Assembly (NCBI RefSeq): GCF_022829685.1
Contig: NZ_JAKSYE010000117.1
Coordinates: forward strand, 1-53,975
Source of the DNA: Methylobacterium sp. E-045
Lineage (GTDB): Bacteria; Pseudomonadota; Alphaproteobacteria; Rhizobiales; Beijerinckiaceae
DNA: 53,975 nucleotides
Direction of reading: 5' to 3'
The translations under genes were made by a program, and so were the position numbers. The notes under the pieces were generated by a model. That model made no database searches. It was given only the letters and a program-made list of their open reading frames with translations, and was not told the origin of the DNA. Shown piece by piece: positions 45,635 to 53,700 of the stretch (the stretch's first letter is position 1; every line of letters starts with the position of its first letter).

Positions 45635-46046
45635 CCCGTCTTTCCTTCGCGCGCTCAGAGCGCCCAACCGGCAGGCAAAAGTTGCACTTGCCAGTCATGT
45701 CGTCTGGTATACCAGAAGAATACTGACAGACCCTCCCTCGCTTTGCAATCTTGCTAGGCACCCTGCCTTGATCAGAGGCAGGTAGGATCGAACGGGCTGG
45801 AGATGGCATCGCGCGGGACATCGCCACCCTCGCGCTGCTAGGAATTCGGCCGCGATCGACCGTCAAAGACGTGCCGGTCGATCACTGGAACGTGACCGCC
45901 CGCCATGGGGTGCCCGCGGACATCCGGGCGGCACGCCCACCCCACCGAGCCCTCGGTCAGTAAGCGCCGCGACAGGCATCGGGGGTCATGACGTCAACCC
46001 GGTCGAGGCACCGTCAGCCCTGCCGGCCCATGCATGAAAGAGACGA
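45635..46046. other. Intergenic region between HPP and antiporter
   Basis: 412 bp with no recognised gene. A perfect palindrome TCTGGTATACCAGA sits at 45703-45716. Between 45800 and 45960 one plus-strand frame (IARDIATLALLGIRPRSTVK) stays open to a TAA near 45963 but has no clear start or family. Confidence 0.4.
45703..45716. promoter_or_regulatory. 14-bp palindromic operator candidate
   Basis: TCTGGTATACCAGA is perfectly symmetric and resembles the TGGTATACCA core bound by several FCD-type GntR regulators. It lies 68 bp upstream of the HPP-CBS gene. No GntR gene of that type is in the window, so the regulator is unknown. Confidence 0.5.
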
Positions 46047-47669
46047 ATGGAAAGCGTTACCGTCGTACTGGCCCTGCTGCTGTCCGTCCTGGTCAGCGGC
46101 GCCCTCGGCCGCTTGATTCCGTTGCCGTTGCCGCTGATCCAGATCGCCATCGGCGTCGCCCTGGCTCTTGGACCGCTCCCAAGCACGTCCCTCGACCCCG
46201 AAATCTTCTTCCTCGTTTTCCTGCCTCCGCTCCTGTTCCTCGACGGGTGGCGCATCCCCAAGCGCGACCTGTTCCGCGACGGCAAGACCGTGCTGGCCCT
46301 GGCGCTGGGCCTCGTGGTCCTGACGGTGCTCGGCATCGGCGCGCTGATCCACGGCATGATTCCGGGGATGCCGCTGGCGGTGGCCTTCGCCCTCGCGGCC
46401 GTCCTGTCGCCGACGGACCCCATCGCCGTCTCCTCCGTGGCGGCACAGGCCCCGGTCCCGCGGCGCCTCATGCACATCCTCGAAGGGGAAGCCCTCCTCA
46501 ACGACGCCACCGGCCTCGTCTGCCTGCGCTTCGCCATCGCCGCCGCCCTCACGGGTACCTTCTCGCTTCCTCAGGCGGCGACCACGTTCGTGTGGCTCGC
46601 CCTGGGTGGAATCGGCATCGGCGCCGCGACGACCTTCCTCCTCATGGGCGCCCAGGACCTGCTGCGGCGGCGCACGGGCGAAGATCCCGGCCTGCAGATC
46701 CTGTTCAGCCTGCTGACGCCCTTCGGCGCCTATCTCGCCGCCGAGCACGTCCACGCCTCCGGCATCCTGGCCGCCGTCGCGGCCGGCATCGCCATGACCT
46801 ATGTGGAGATCCAGGGGCGCAGCCTGGGGGCCACGCGCGTCCGGCGCACCGCCGTCTGGGACACGGTGGCTCTCGCGGCCAACGGCTCGATCTTCGTCCT
46901 GCTGGGCGAGCAGTTGCCGGAGGTGTTCCGGCAGGCCGTCAGGCAGGCCGACGTCCAGGGGGCCGGCTGGCTCGTCGCCTGGATCCTGGCCATCACCGCC
47001 GGGTTGATGGCGATCCGCTTCGTCTGGGTCTGGATCTCGCTCCAGTTCGTCCTGATGAAGGCGCGCCGGAGCGGCGATCGACGAGAGACGCCGACCCTGC
47101 GCCTCGTGGCCGCGACGACCCTGGCGGGCGTCAAGGGCGCCATCACCCTCGCGGGTATCCTGACGCTGCCGCTCACCCTGAAGGACGGCACGCCGTTCCC
47201 CGCGCGGGATCTCTCGATCCTCCTGGCCATGGGTGTGATCCTGACCTCGCTCCTCCTCGCAAGCACGGTCCTTCCCCCGCTGCTGCGGGGCCTGCGCCTT
47301 CCCCCCGAACCCAGCCATGATTCCGAGGAGGACGCCGCCCGCGCCGCCGCGCGAGACGACGCCGTGAAGGCCATCGAGGCCCTGCAGCACCGGCTCGTGG
47401 AGGAGCAGGAGGACGCCTCCATCGCGGTGGAAGCCAGCGCCCGCGCCATGGACCGCTACGAGGGGCTGGAAGCGGCGACGGCGGAGCCGCGAAAGGATGT
47501 CAGCCGCATCAAGCAGCTCGCCCTCACCGAGAAGCGCCTGCGCCTCGTCGGCATCGAGGCCGAGCGCCAGGCCCTCTATCGCCTGCGCCGCTCGGAAGCG
47601 ATCGACGACGTGGTGCTGCGGCGGCTCGTCCGGGAGATCGATCTGGTGGAGGCGCGCCTCGTCGTCTGA
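46047..47669 (+). CDS. CPA1-type Na+/H+ antiporter
   Basis: The 540-residue protein has about 12 membrane segments. It shows LSPTDPIAVSSVAAQ and LEGEALLNDATGLVCLRFA, the two conserved motifs of CPA1 exchangers (the second with the ND pair that carries ions). A cytoplasmic helical tail of about 110 residues (EEDAARAAARDDAVKAIEAL and on) is typical of bacterial NhaP/YjcE types. Ions exported in exchange for H+ are Na+ or K+; the choice is not visible. ATG 46047 is the first in-frame Met. Confidence 0.9.
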   Translation: MESVTVVLALLLSVLVSGALGRLIPLPLPLIQIAIGVALALGPLPSTSLDPEIFFLVFLPPLLFLDGWRIPKRDLFRDGKTVLALALGLVVLTVLGIGALIHGMIPGMPLAVAFALAAVLSPTDPIAVSSVAAQAPVPRRLMHILEGEALLNDATGLVCLRFAIAAALTGTFSLPQAATTFVWLALGGIGIGAATTFLLMGAQDLLRRRTGEDPGLQILFSLLTPFGAYLAAEHVHASGILAAVAAGIAMTYVEIQGRSLGATRVRRTAVWDTVALAANGSIFVLLGEQLPEVFRQAVRQADVQGAGWLVAWILAITAGLMAIRFVWVWISLQFVLMKARRSGDRRETPTLRLVAATTLAGVKGAITLAGILTLPLTLKDGTPFPARDLSILLAMGVILTSLLLASTVLPPLLRGLRLPPEPSHDSEEDAARAAARDDAVKAIEALQHRLVEEQEDASIAVEASARAMDRYEGLEAATAEPRKDVSRIKQLALTEKRLRLVGIEAERQALYRLRRSEAIDDVVLRRLVREIDLVEARLVV

Positions 47670-47822
47670 GCGGGTCGGGCGGACGTGCGGCGCGCGTTAT
47701 AATCCGCGACAGCGCGTGCGCGCGAGCACGCCAAGAATGGAGATGGCACCCCATATTCGTTTTCAACAGCAACAAGCAGACCTCATTCCAGATCTGCAGC
47801 TTATAGGAGCCACGCCATCCCC

Positions 47823-48089
47823 ATGAAGACCTGTATTGCCGCCATAGCTACCGCTCTTTTTCTTGGTGTTTCTTCGATTTCGTCGGCGATGGCTTACGAT
47901 CACCCCTCCCGCTACACGGGGTCCTCGCCTTACGATGTTGAGACGACGGGTTCGTTTCAGTCCCGCGGCGATGTCTTCTCGCGCAACCCAGCCACCTGCC
48001 CGATGAGTTCGGCCGCCGAAGGCAACGCCAACCAGCAGAACTTTCCGGTTCAGCAATACGGCCAGACCTCCGGCGGGAATCGCTGTTGA
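47823..48089 (+). CDS. Small exported protein of unknown function
   Basis: The 88-residue protein begins MKTCIAAIATALFLGVSSIS with cleavage near AMA-YD. The mature part (YDHPSRYTGSSPYDVETTGS) is Tyr/Ser/Thr-rich with two cysteines near the end (NPATCPMSSAAEG, GGNRC). A TATAAT at 47698-47703 may be part of its promoter. No known family. It precedes a microprotein on the same strand. Confidence 0.65.
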   Translation: MKTCIAAIATALFLGVSSISSAMAYDHPSRYTGSSPYDVETTGSFQSRGDVFSRNPATCPMSSAAEGNANQQNFPVQQYGQTSGGNRC

Positions 48090-48109
48090 TCGGTCGATAG
48101 GGTTCGCCG

Positions 48110-48208
48110 ATGAAGCTGAAACCGTTCAACTACGCGATGATCGGCGTCTTCGCCGTCGGTCTCATCGCGACGATCGTCGGCTCGTTGAAGGTCGCCATGG
48201 GGTTCTGA
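48110..48208 (+). CDS. 32-residue membrane microprotein
   Basis: An uninterrupted frame from ATG 48110 to TGA 48208 gives MKLKPFNYAMIGVFAVGLIA then TIVGSLKVAMGF. It has a basic start and one clear membrane helix, so it would insert with the N-terminus inside. It lies 20 bases after the exported protein and 28 bases before a strong U-tailed terminator, so it is likely transcribed. No family known to me. Confidence 0.6.
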   Translation: MKLKPFNYAMIGVFAVGLIATIVGSLKVAMGF

Positions 48209-48236
48209 GAACTCCTTCGAGCCGATCCGTCACGCC

Positions 48237-48270
48237 AGGCCTCGATGAGTTCGTCTCATCGGGGCCTTTT
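48237..48270 (+). terminator. Rho-independent terminator with T-tract
   Basis: AGGCCTCGATGAG at 48237-48249 pairs with CTCATCGGGGCCT at 48255-48267 (one G-U pair), with loop TTCGT, and TTTT follows at 48267-48270. This is the cleanest intrinsic terminator in the window and ends the small-gene unit. Confidence 0.85.
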
Positions 48271-48342
48271 CGCGCGAGGTCACGGCGATGGCGGCTTCGC
48301 ACGTCTCGAATTCGTCGATGGCGAACCGGCGTACTCGTCCGG

Positions 48343-50409
48343 TCAGCCGAGATATGAGCCGACCCCGGCCGTCATCGTGTCGGGGGAGGCACTGGACTCG
48401 TCCACCGCCGGCCGGAACGCCAGGATCGGAGGCTCCACCCGCAATCTCGTCTGGATGGCCCGCGCCAGCTCTTCCTGCCCGAACGGCTTGGTCAGGCGCA
48501 CGTCATCGGCATGCTCGCCCTCCGTCAGGTCGGCGTAGCCGCTGGCGAGGATGACCGGCAGTCCGGGGGATCCCCGGCTGATCGCCGCGATGAGCTGCGT
48601 GCCGCTCATACCCGGCATCAACTGGTCCGTGATCACGAGATCGAACGGTTCGGCATTGCGGAGGAGGTCCAGGGCCTGCGAGGCAGACGCCGCCTCGGCC
48701 ACCACGTGACCGAGATCCTCCAGCATGGCCGCCGTGTTCATCAGGACCAGTGGGTCGTCATCGACCACCAGAACCCTCAACGGCGTCGTCGCTGCCGGGG
48801 AGAGGGCCGTTTCCGGCGTCCCCGTTCCCGGATCACCCACCTCGGCCTCGGGCAACCACAGCTCCGCAATCGTGCCCTGGCCCGGTACGCTCCTGAGAAA
48901 CAGCCGGCCGCCCGACTGCTCGGCGAAGCCGTGGATCATGGAAAGGCCCAGCCCGGTGCCTTTGCCGACACCCTTGGTCGTGAAGAACGGCTCGGTCGCG
49001 CGGGCAAGCGTCTGCCCGTCCATGCCGCCGCCCGTGTCGGTGACCGACAGGCAGACGTAGCGTCCCTGGCCGAGACCGGGAACCTCGTCGCAGGCGACCG
49101 CCGCTTCGCGTGCGGCGATGGTGATCGTGCCGCCCTCCGGCATGGCGTCGCGGGCGTTGACGGCGAGATTGAGCAGGGCGAGTTCGAGCTGGTTGGCATC
49201 GACGTTGGCGAGCGGCAGTTCCGGGGGGAACAGCATGGCGACCGGGATGGCCGAGCCGATGGAGCCCTTCAGCAGCTCGGCCATGCCCCGCACGAGCTCC
49301 GGCACGTCCACGGGGCCGGTCTCCAGCTTCTGCTGGCGGGCGAAGGCGAGCATGCGCTTGGTCAGCGTGGCCCCCCGCTCGGCCGCCTGAATGGAGTTTT
49401 CCACCAGCCGCAGCAGCTTGCGATCCGGCGGAAGGCGCTTGAGGGCGAGATGCAGATTGCCGAGCACGACGGCGAGGAGGTTGTTGAAATCGTGCGCGAC
49501 ACCGCCGGTGAGCTGGCCGATCGCCTCCATCTTCTGCGACTGGACGATGCGCGCGCGGCTGTCCTCGAGAGCCTGCTCGGTGTTTCGCCGCTCCGTGTCG
49601 TCCCGCGTGATCTTGGCGAAACCGATCAGCTCGCCATGCTCGCCCCGGATCGGATCGATGACGACATGCGCCCAGAAACACGTCCCGTCCTTGCGGATAC
49701 GCCAGCCCTCCGCCTCGAAACGGCCTTCGGTGGCCGCGGTCCGGAGCGCCTGGGCGGGCAGGCCGGAGGCGCGATCCTCGTCGGTATAGAAGCGCGAAAA
49801 ATGCTCGCCGATGATCTCGTCGTCCGTGTAGCCCTTGAAGCGCTGGGCGCCGCGATTCCAGCTCGTGACCTTTCCCTGAGGGTCGAGCATGTAGATGGCG
49901 TAGTCCCGCACGCCCTGGACGAGGAGGCGGAACTGCTGCTCGCTCCGTTCGAGGGCGGCCCGCGCAGCCCGTCGCTCACTGAGGTCGCGGGTGACCTTGG
50001 CGTAGCCGATGAGGGTACCGTCCTTGCCTCGGATCGGATCGATGAGCACGTGGGCCCACATCAGGCTGCCGTCCTTGCGGACGCGCCAGCCCTCTTGCTC
50101 GAAACGGCCCTCGGTCTCGGCGATCCTCAGGGCGCGGCCGGGAAGACCGATGGCCCGGTCGTCGTCTGTATAGAAGCGCGAAAAATGCTCGCCGATGATT
50201 TCCGAATCGGTATAGCCCTTGAAGCGCTGGGCGCCGCGATTCCAACTCGCCACCCGCCCCTGCGGATCGAGCATATAGATGGCGTAATCGACGATGCTGT
50301 CCACCAGCAGGCGGTACCGCTCGTCATCGACGGCCCATGTTTCGACCGCGTCCGCCGCTTCCCTGGCGTGACCGATGGTTGGTTCTCGGTTGGAGACATC
50401 GTCAGCCAT
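48343..50409 (-). CDS. Hybrid histidine kinase with two near-identical PAS domains
   Basis: The 688-residue soluble kinase has PAS1 (about residues 30-150) and PAS2 (158-278), nearly identical to each other (both have WNRGAQRFKGYT, then EIIGEHFSRFYT). Then come the H-box GGVAHDFNNLLAVVLGN, ATP-binding motifs (NLAVNARDAMPEGG, GKGTGLGLSMIHGF) and a C-terminal receiver (VLVVDDDPLVLM, VITDQLMPGMSGTQL). No membrane segment is seen. The PAS pair probably senses a small cytoplasmic ligand or redox state. It could feed the lone receiver at 11.3-11.8 kb, but that is speculative. Confidence 0.93.
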   Translation of the reverse strand: MADDVSNREPTIGHAREAADAVETWAVDDERYRLLVDSIVDYAIYMLDPQGRVASWNRGAQRFKGYTDSEIIGEHFSRFYTDDDRAIGLPGRALRIAETEGRFEQEGWRVRKDGSLMWAHVLIDPIRGKDGTLIGYAKVTRDLSERRAARAALERSEQQFRLLVQGVRDYAIYMLDPQGKVTSWNRGAQRFKGYTDDEIIGEHFSRFYTDEDRASGLPAQALRTAATEGRFEAEGWRIRKDGTCFWAHVVIDPIRGEHGELIGFAKITRDDTERRNTEQALEDSRARIVQSQKMEAIGQLTGGVAHDFNNLLAVVLGNLHLALKRLPPDRKLLRLVENSIQAAERGATLTKRMLAFARQQKLETGPVDVPELVRGMAELLKGSIGSAIPVAMLFPPELPLANVDANQLELALLNLAVNARDAMPEGGTITIAAREAAVACDEVPGLGQGRYVCLSVTDTGGGMDGQTLARATEPFFTTKGVGKGTGLGLSMIHGFAEQSGGRLFLRSVPGQGTIAELWLPEAEVGDPGTGTPETALSPAATTPLRVLVVDDDPLVLMNTAAMLEDLGHVVAEAASASQALDLLRNAEPFDLVITDQLMPGMSGTQLIAAISRGSPGLPVILASGYADLTEGEHADDVRLTKPFGQEELARAIQTRLRVEPPILAFRPAVDESSASPDTMTAGVGSYLG

Positions 50410-50762
50410 GGACCCATCCTAACCCGAGACCGGACAGGATGTCGGTTGCGTCGCCTTTCGGACGCTTAGTCGGTCGTCGCTCACCCAGTGAGTGGTGCCC
50501 CTACGGTCCATGACCCTACCTCGACCCGGGTCGGAGACAGTCTCACGCCCGTCGCAGAGAGCATGACTGAATGTCTATTCCCGCTTCAATGCAGCGGGAC
50601 TGTTAATCGGCAATATTTATCGCCTGAAGGCCGTCGCAATAGGCCGCGAAGCAAGTCACCGGGGGCCCTCTGCGCCGGCATGGCGTTCGCCATCGGCGGC
50701 GATGGTCAAGTGGGTCGTCATGGGAACAAGAGACGAAGGGCCGTCTCGGACGCGCTCTCGAC
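50410..50762. other. Gene-free region upstream of the hybrid kinase
   Basis: 353 bp between the kinase start and the end of the DUF1236 gene. A small TCCCGCT/AGCGGGA stem lies at 50579-50599, followed by an AT-rich patch (TGTTAATCGGCAATATTTATC). No gene is seen. Confidence 0.4.
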
Positions 50763-51173
50763 TCAGTCGATCACCTCGACGATCCGGCGGGTGCCCGGCT
50801 CGACCAGCACCGGGATATCGTTCACGACGGTGTAGTTGTAGCCTTTCAGGGCGAATTCGGGGGGTACGTCGTAATAGACGACACCGCCCTCGGGCAGCAC
50901 GGTGCCGACTTGCACCTTGCCGCGGTAGGCGAAGGACGGGCGCCGCTCGCCGCGGGTGTAGATCCTGAACCGTTCCCGGCGATCGATCCCGAGGATCTCG
51001 TTGGCGGTCCCCACCGCGCCTCCGATCACGCTGCCGACGGCCGCGCCCAGGGGGCCGGCGATGTTGCCGCCGCGCTCTGCGCCGTCCTCGGTGCCCCGTG
51101 CGAGACCTTGTGCATGAGCCGCCATCCCGACGCCCAACGCCGCGAGCACACCCGCCGCAACACCTATCCGCAT
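50763..51173 (-). CDS. DUF1236 exported protein
   Basis: The 136-residue protein has a signal peptide (MRIGVAAGVLAALGVGMAAHAQ), a Gly/Ala-rich segment (NIAGPLGAAVGSVIGGAVGT) and the DUF1236 domain. The domain ends VPPEFALKGYNYTVVNDIPV then LVEPGTRRIVEVID, its usual final motif. These proteins are common, often several per genome, in Hyphomicrobiales; function is unknown. GGAAACCC precedes the ATG. Confidence 0.85.
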   Translation of the reverse strand: MRIGVAAGVLAALGVGMAAHAQGLARGTEDGAERGGNIAGPLGAAVGSVIGGAVGTANEILGIDRRERFRIYTRGERRPSFAYRGKVQVGTVLPEGGVVYYDVPPEFALKGYNYTVVNDIPVLVEPGTRRIVEVID

Positions 51174-51318
51174 GGGTTTCCGCCCTCGTTCCCGACGTGC
51201 CGATATGAACGGACGACCGAAATCTCCCGACCGCCTCTTGATGGCGCCTGATCGTTAACGAAGTCCGCCTTCGGACCGGCCCTGGGACGCGCAACCGATG
51301 GTCATCAGCGCTGGGGGA

Positions 51319-51393
51319 TGGTGCCGGATGAGGGGATTGAACCCCCGACCTTCGGTTTACAAAACCGCTGCTCTACCGCTGAGCTAATCCGGC
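51319..51393 (-). tRNA. tRNA-Thr (anticodon UGU)
   Basis: On the minus strand the cloverleaf runs from GCCGGAT (51393) through GCTCAGCGGTAGAGC, the anticodon arm with loop TTTGTAA, and the T arm GGGGGTTCAATCCCC, and closes with ATCCGGC. The discriminator is A and CCA is encoded at 51321-51319. The anticodon TGT reads threonine ACN codons. The first pair of the anticodon stem is a G-A mismatch. Confidence 0.95.
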
Positions 51394-51403
51394 ATTCGCT
51401 CTG

Positions 51404-51428
51404 AAACCATTGAAGAAATTCATGGTTT
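51404..51428. other. GNRA-loop hairpin upstream of tRNA-Thr
   Basis: AAACCAT at 51404-51410 pairs with ATGGTTT at 51422-51428 and GAA with TTC, with loop GAAA and one bulged T. It lies ten bases 5' of the tRNA on its strand. It may be a processing or end signal for the transcript; on the other strand it could be the edge of the inserted phage block. Confidence 0.4.
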
Positions 51429-51599
51429 AGTCGCGTCAGGGGCGACTTTAAAGACGTTTGCTGGCGCTTCGTCAAGGCACAAGACTCGGCACATTCCGTT
51501 CCCCGCCCGTTCTCGATCCCCCTCGTAGGGGCTCGTTCCGCCGATTCCCGCCGAAACCGGGGGTCGGCACATCAGGTCGGCACAGGAAGGAACACAGGA

Positions 51600-51809
51600 A
51601 TGAGCCGCACGAACATCGCCCTGATCGCCCTCGGGCCTTTCGCCTCGGCGGCGCTCGTCGTCGTGGCGTGGAACGTGGTTCGATGGTTCTATGAGGCGCT
51701 TCTCGCGCAGGGCTTCTCGACAACTGCCGCAGAGGCCGGGGTAAGCACTGCCATCCTTGGGAGCGCGATCGCGGTCGTCGTCGCGGGACTCCGGCACGCT
51801 GAGAAGTAG
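51600..51809 (+). CDS. Small two-segment membrane protein
   Basis: The 69-residue protein has IALIALGPFASAALVVVAWN and VSTAILGSAIAVVVAGLR as two membrane segments around a short loop. AGGAACACAGGA precedes the ATG at 51600. It lies just inside the presumed phage-derived block, together with two further small genes on the same strand. No family recognised. Confidence 0.55.
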   Translation: MSRTNIALIALGPFASAALVVVAWNVVRWFYEALLAQGFSTTAAEAGVSTAILGSAIAVVVAGLRHAEK

Positions 51810-51824
51810 GACACGTCTCGCTGA

Positions 51825-52112
51825 ATGCCGATCGTCTGGACCCACACGTACCCCGGCACTGAGCGCAAGCACGACTTCGTCGCGCATGACGACGGCGAGC
51901 TCGTCGGCCGCATCTACCGGATGGGCGGCGGCCCGCAGGACGGCCGATGGCTGTGGTTCGCGAATGGCATCCAGGCCTCGCCCGGCACTGTCGGATGCGC
52001 CCTGAACGGCGAGGCGCCGACGAAGCAGGAGGCGGCCGACGCGGTGAAGGCCGCATGGGCACGATGGTCCGAGGTCCGGGCCACAGACGCGAAAAAGCCC
52101 GGCGCGCCATGA
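51825..52112 (+). CDS. Hypothetical protein, phage-linked
   Basis: The 95-residue protein has MPIVWTHTYPGTERKHDFVA and a late NGIQASPGTVGCALNGEAPT then KQEAADAVKAAWARW, which looks like a helical tail. It recalls small hypothetical proteins found many times in Methylobacterium genomes. No enzyme motif is seen. It is followed after 26 bases by another small gene. Confidence 0.55.
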   Translation: MPIVWTHTYPGTERKHDFVAHDDGELVGRIYRMGGGPQDGRWLWFANGIQASPGTVGCALNGEAPTKQEAADAVKAAWARWSEVRATDAKKPGAP

Positions 52113-52138
52113 CGGCGGCCGGGCGTGAGGAGTTGAGG

Positions 52139-52405
52139 ATGCCCTATGACGTGACGATCACGAAACGAGAGACTGGCGAAAGCCGCAGCTACACTCATCC
52201 GAGCGAGTGGACGGACAATTACATATGGTGTGAGGGCAACTATGCCTGTGACTGCAATCGCGCGCAGTTCTTTGCAGAGTGCGTAGGCGAGGACGATCCG
52301 AACATCTTATGCAGTGACAACCTCTACACCGTCTCGATCGCGGTGGACGGCAAGGTCGTCTACGAGGACGACACGCAGACAGCAGAAAGCCCCGCCGCGG
52401 CGTGA
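52139..52405 (+). CDS. Small acidic hypothetical protein, phage-linked
   Basis: The 88-residue protein (MPYDVTITKRETGESRSYTH) has five cysteines, among them CEGNYACDCNRAQ and CVGEDD, which might bind a metal. The C-terminal half ends in VDGKVVYEDDTQTAESPAAA. AGGAG lies seven bases before the ATG. A terminator hairpin overlaps its stop. Family not known. Confidence 0.55.
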   Translation: MPYDVTITKRETGESRSYTHPSEWTDNYIWCEGNYACDCNRAQFFAECVGEDDPNILCSDNLYTVSIAVDGKVVYEDDTQTAESPAAA

Positions 52406-52417
52406 GCCGGGCGGGGC
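52389..52417. terminator. Terminator between convergent phage-linked genes
   Basis: GCCCCGCC at 52389-52396 pairs with GGCGGGGC at 52410-52417; the TGA stop of the plus gene lies in the loop. The minus gene ends 37 bases further on. Confidence 0.5.
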
Positions 52418-52453
52418 AGGACAGGTTTACAGGGCTGTGGATAGCAGGGACGG

Positions 52454-52810
52454 CTACTTCGATCGCCCGTTCAGAACCGCGTCGAGCAGCTCGGTGCGCG
52501 TCGCCCGCATCTCATCCCGCACCGAAGACACCATGCCGTCGATCCGCCCCTCGAGGCGGGTGATGACATCGCCGGTCACGTATTTCTGCGCGACCTCCAC
52601 CTTGAAGGCGTTCAGGGCGTCGCCCTGACGTTCGACGTTCAGCTTCACCGAGGCGAGATCGAGCACCAGCGGGCTGACAGCCTCCTTCTCTCGCGTTTTG
52701 AGCTTGGAGGCGATCCAGTCGACCACCTTCAGCACCGCGACCAGGAACAGCGCAAACGCGATGAGGGCGGCCCAGGTGATCGGGCCGCCGGCGAGGAACG
52801 AGGTGTCCAT
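52454..52810 (-). CDS. Phage-type membrane-anchored coiled-coil protein
   Basis: The 118-residue protein has one N-terminal membrane segment (TWAALIAFALFLVAVLKVVD) and a long helix with coiled-coil pattern (TREKEAVSPLVLDLASVKLN onward, EVAQKYVTGDVITRLEGRID, RDEMRATRTELLDAVLNG). This one-segment-plus-helix form recalls small phage proteins that anchor at the membrane in lysis units. Start ATG 52810 follows GGGGG. It is the last gene of a minus-strand unit. Confidence 0.6.
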   Translation of the reverse strand: MDTSFLAGGPITWAALIAFALFLVAVLKVVDWIASKLKTREKEAVSPLVLDLASVKLNVERQGDALNAFKVEVAQKYVTGDVITRLEGRIDGMVSSVRDEMRATRTELLDAVLNGRSK

Positions 52811-52869
52811 GATGCAAGCCCCCACGGGCGAGGTGGCGCGCCGGCGTTCCGGTCGCGCGGGGTCAATGA

Positions 52870-52892
52870 CCCTCCCCCTCCTCAGGGGAGGG
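52870..52892 (-). terminator. Hairpin after holin-like gene
   Basis: CCCTCCCC at 52870-52877 pairs with GGGGAGGG at 52885-52892, with a seven-base loop. It lies directly after the stop of the holin-like gene on the minus strand and separates it from the coiled-coil gene. Confidence 0.5.
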
Positions 52893-52895
52893 GTG

Positions 52896-53306
52896 CTACT
52901 TCGAGAAGACCTTGCGGACGGTCCCGGCGATGCCGGCGACACCGATCACCGCCATGACGATCGACCATTCCATCTGATCGTACGGCGTCGGTAGCTTCGC
53001 CACGCGCCAGTTGAACAGGAAGGTCGAGTCGAGGACGATCGCGCCGAAGTGGATCATGCAGAGCCCGAACGCCGTCGGGATCATCCAGGCGGTCCACGGC
53101 GAGCCGTTCTGCGCCGCCCGCTCCTGGGCGATGACCTTGCGCTCCTCGACGTAGGCGGCGAGCTGCGCCTGTCCGATCGAGACATCGGCGGTGACGTTCT
53201 GGCCGTTCACCAGGACGGTGTTGTCGGACCGCTTGTTCAGGTAGCCGAAGAGGCCGTCGGCGAGGCCCGGCAGACCGAGCAGCAGCTTGGCGAGGAAGCC
53301 CCACAT
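52896..53306 (-). CDS. Phage holin-like membrane protein (3TM type)
   Basis: The 136-residue protein has FLAKLLLGLPGLADGLFGYL at the start, a charged helical part (AQLAAYVEERKVIAQERAAQ) and two segments, WTAWMIPTAFGLCMIHFGAI and then MEWSIVMAVIGVAGIAGTVR. The pattern with QNGSPWTAWM between helix and membrane resembles three-segment phage and gene-transfer-agent holins. The start overlaps the next upstream stop by one base (TGATG). It would form part of a lysis cassette. Confidence 0.7.
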   Translation of the reverse strand: MWGFLAKLLLGLPGLADGLFGYLNKRSDNTVLVNGQNVTADVSIGQAQLAAYVEERKVIAQERAAQNGSPWTAWMIPTAFGLCMIHFGAIVLDSTFLFNWRVAKLPTPYDQMEWSIVMAVIGVAGIAGTVRKVFSK

Positions 53307-53563
53307 CAGCGGGGCTCCTCGGCGGCCGGCGCCTTCGCGGCGGCGAGAGTGCGCAGGTAGGGCGCGAGCACCAGGCGCGCGACGAGCAGGATCAGGCCGA
53401 CCTTCGAGGCAATAGCCGCCGGCAGCACCGCGCTGAAATCCACGGCGCCGAGGCCTTCCAGGATCTCAGGCAGGGCCAGGACGAAGGCGACGAGATAGGT
53501 GCGCCAGCCCTTCAGCGAGGACAGCCAGGCGCGGACGCGCGTGCGGAAGAGGCGACGGGGCAT
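53306..53563 (-). CDS. Small membrane protein of lysis-like cassette
   Basis: The 85-residue protein (MPRRLFRTRVRAWLSSLKGW) has segments TYLVAFVLALPEILEGLGAV and VGLILLVARLVLAPYLRTLA. Its stop and start share one base with the genes on both sides (TGATG at 53306 and 53563), so three genes are coupled. Size and position are those of an accessory holin or holin inhibitor. It is not a family I can name with confidence. Confidence 0.6.
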   Translation of the reverse strand: MPRRLFRTRVRAWLSSLKGWRTYLVAFVLALPEILEGLGAVDFSAVLPAAIASKVGLILLVARLVLAPYLRTLAAAKAPAAEEPR

Positions 53564-53700
53564 CAGGCGGCCTTTCGCGAGAGGGCGGCGTGTAGCCGGG
53601 CCCAGAAGCCGAGCGGGGCGGGAGCCGGCGCAGGGGGCGGATTGTCACGAACCGGCGGTTTGGTGGATTCCACCGGCGCGGGCTTGTCGCTCGCCGTTCC
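53563..53700 (-). pseudogene. C-terminal fragment of a phage protein, maybe endolysin
   Basis: The frame ending at 53563 reads VESTKPPVRDNPPPAPAPAP then LGFWARLHAALSRKAA, a Pro-rich linker with a short basic tail. It stays coupled to the next gene by a TGATG overlap. Above about 53700 the same frame becomes arginine-rich shadow of ureE, so the true N-terminal part is missing. Endolysins often have such linkers and lie at this place in lysis cassettes; identity is inferred. Confidence 0.4.

Noticed and set aside
45800..45963. Possible partial gene in the HPP-antiporter gap
   Set aside because: The open frame has no start codon with a ribosome site and no recognisable family.
51319..51393. tRNA-Thr as a standard phage attachment site
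   Set aside because: The phage-linked genes lie 5' of the tRNA and no second copy of the tRNA 3' end is seen near 53700; integrase is also missing.
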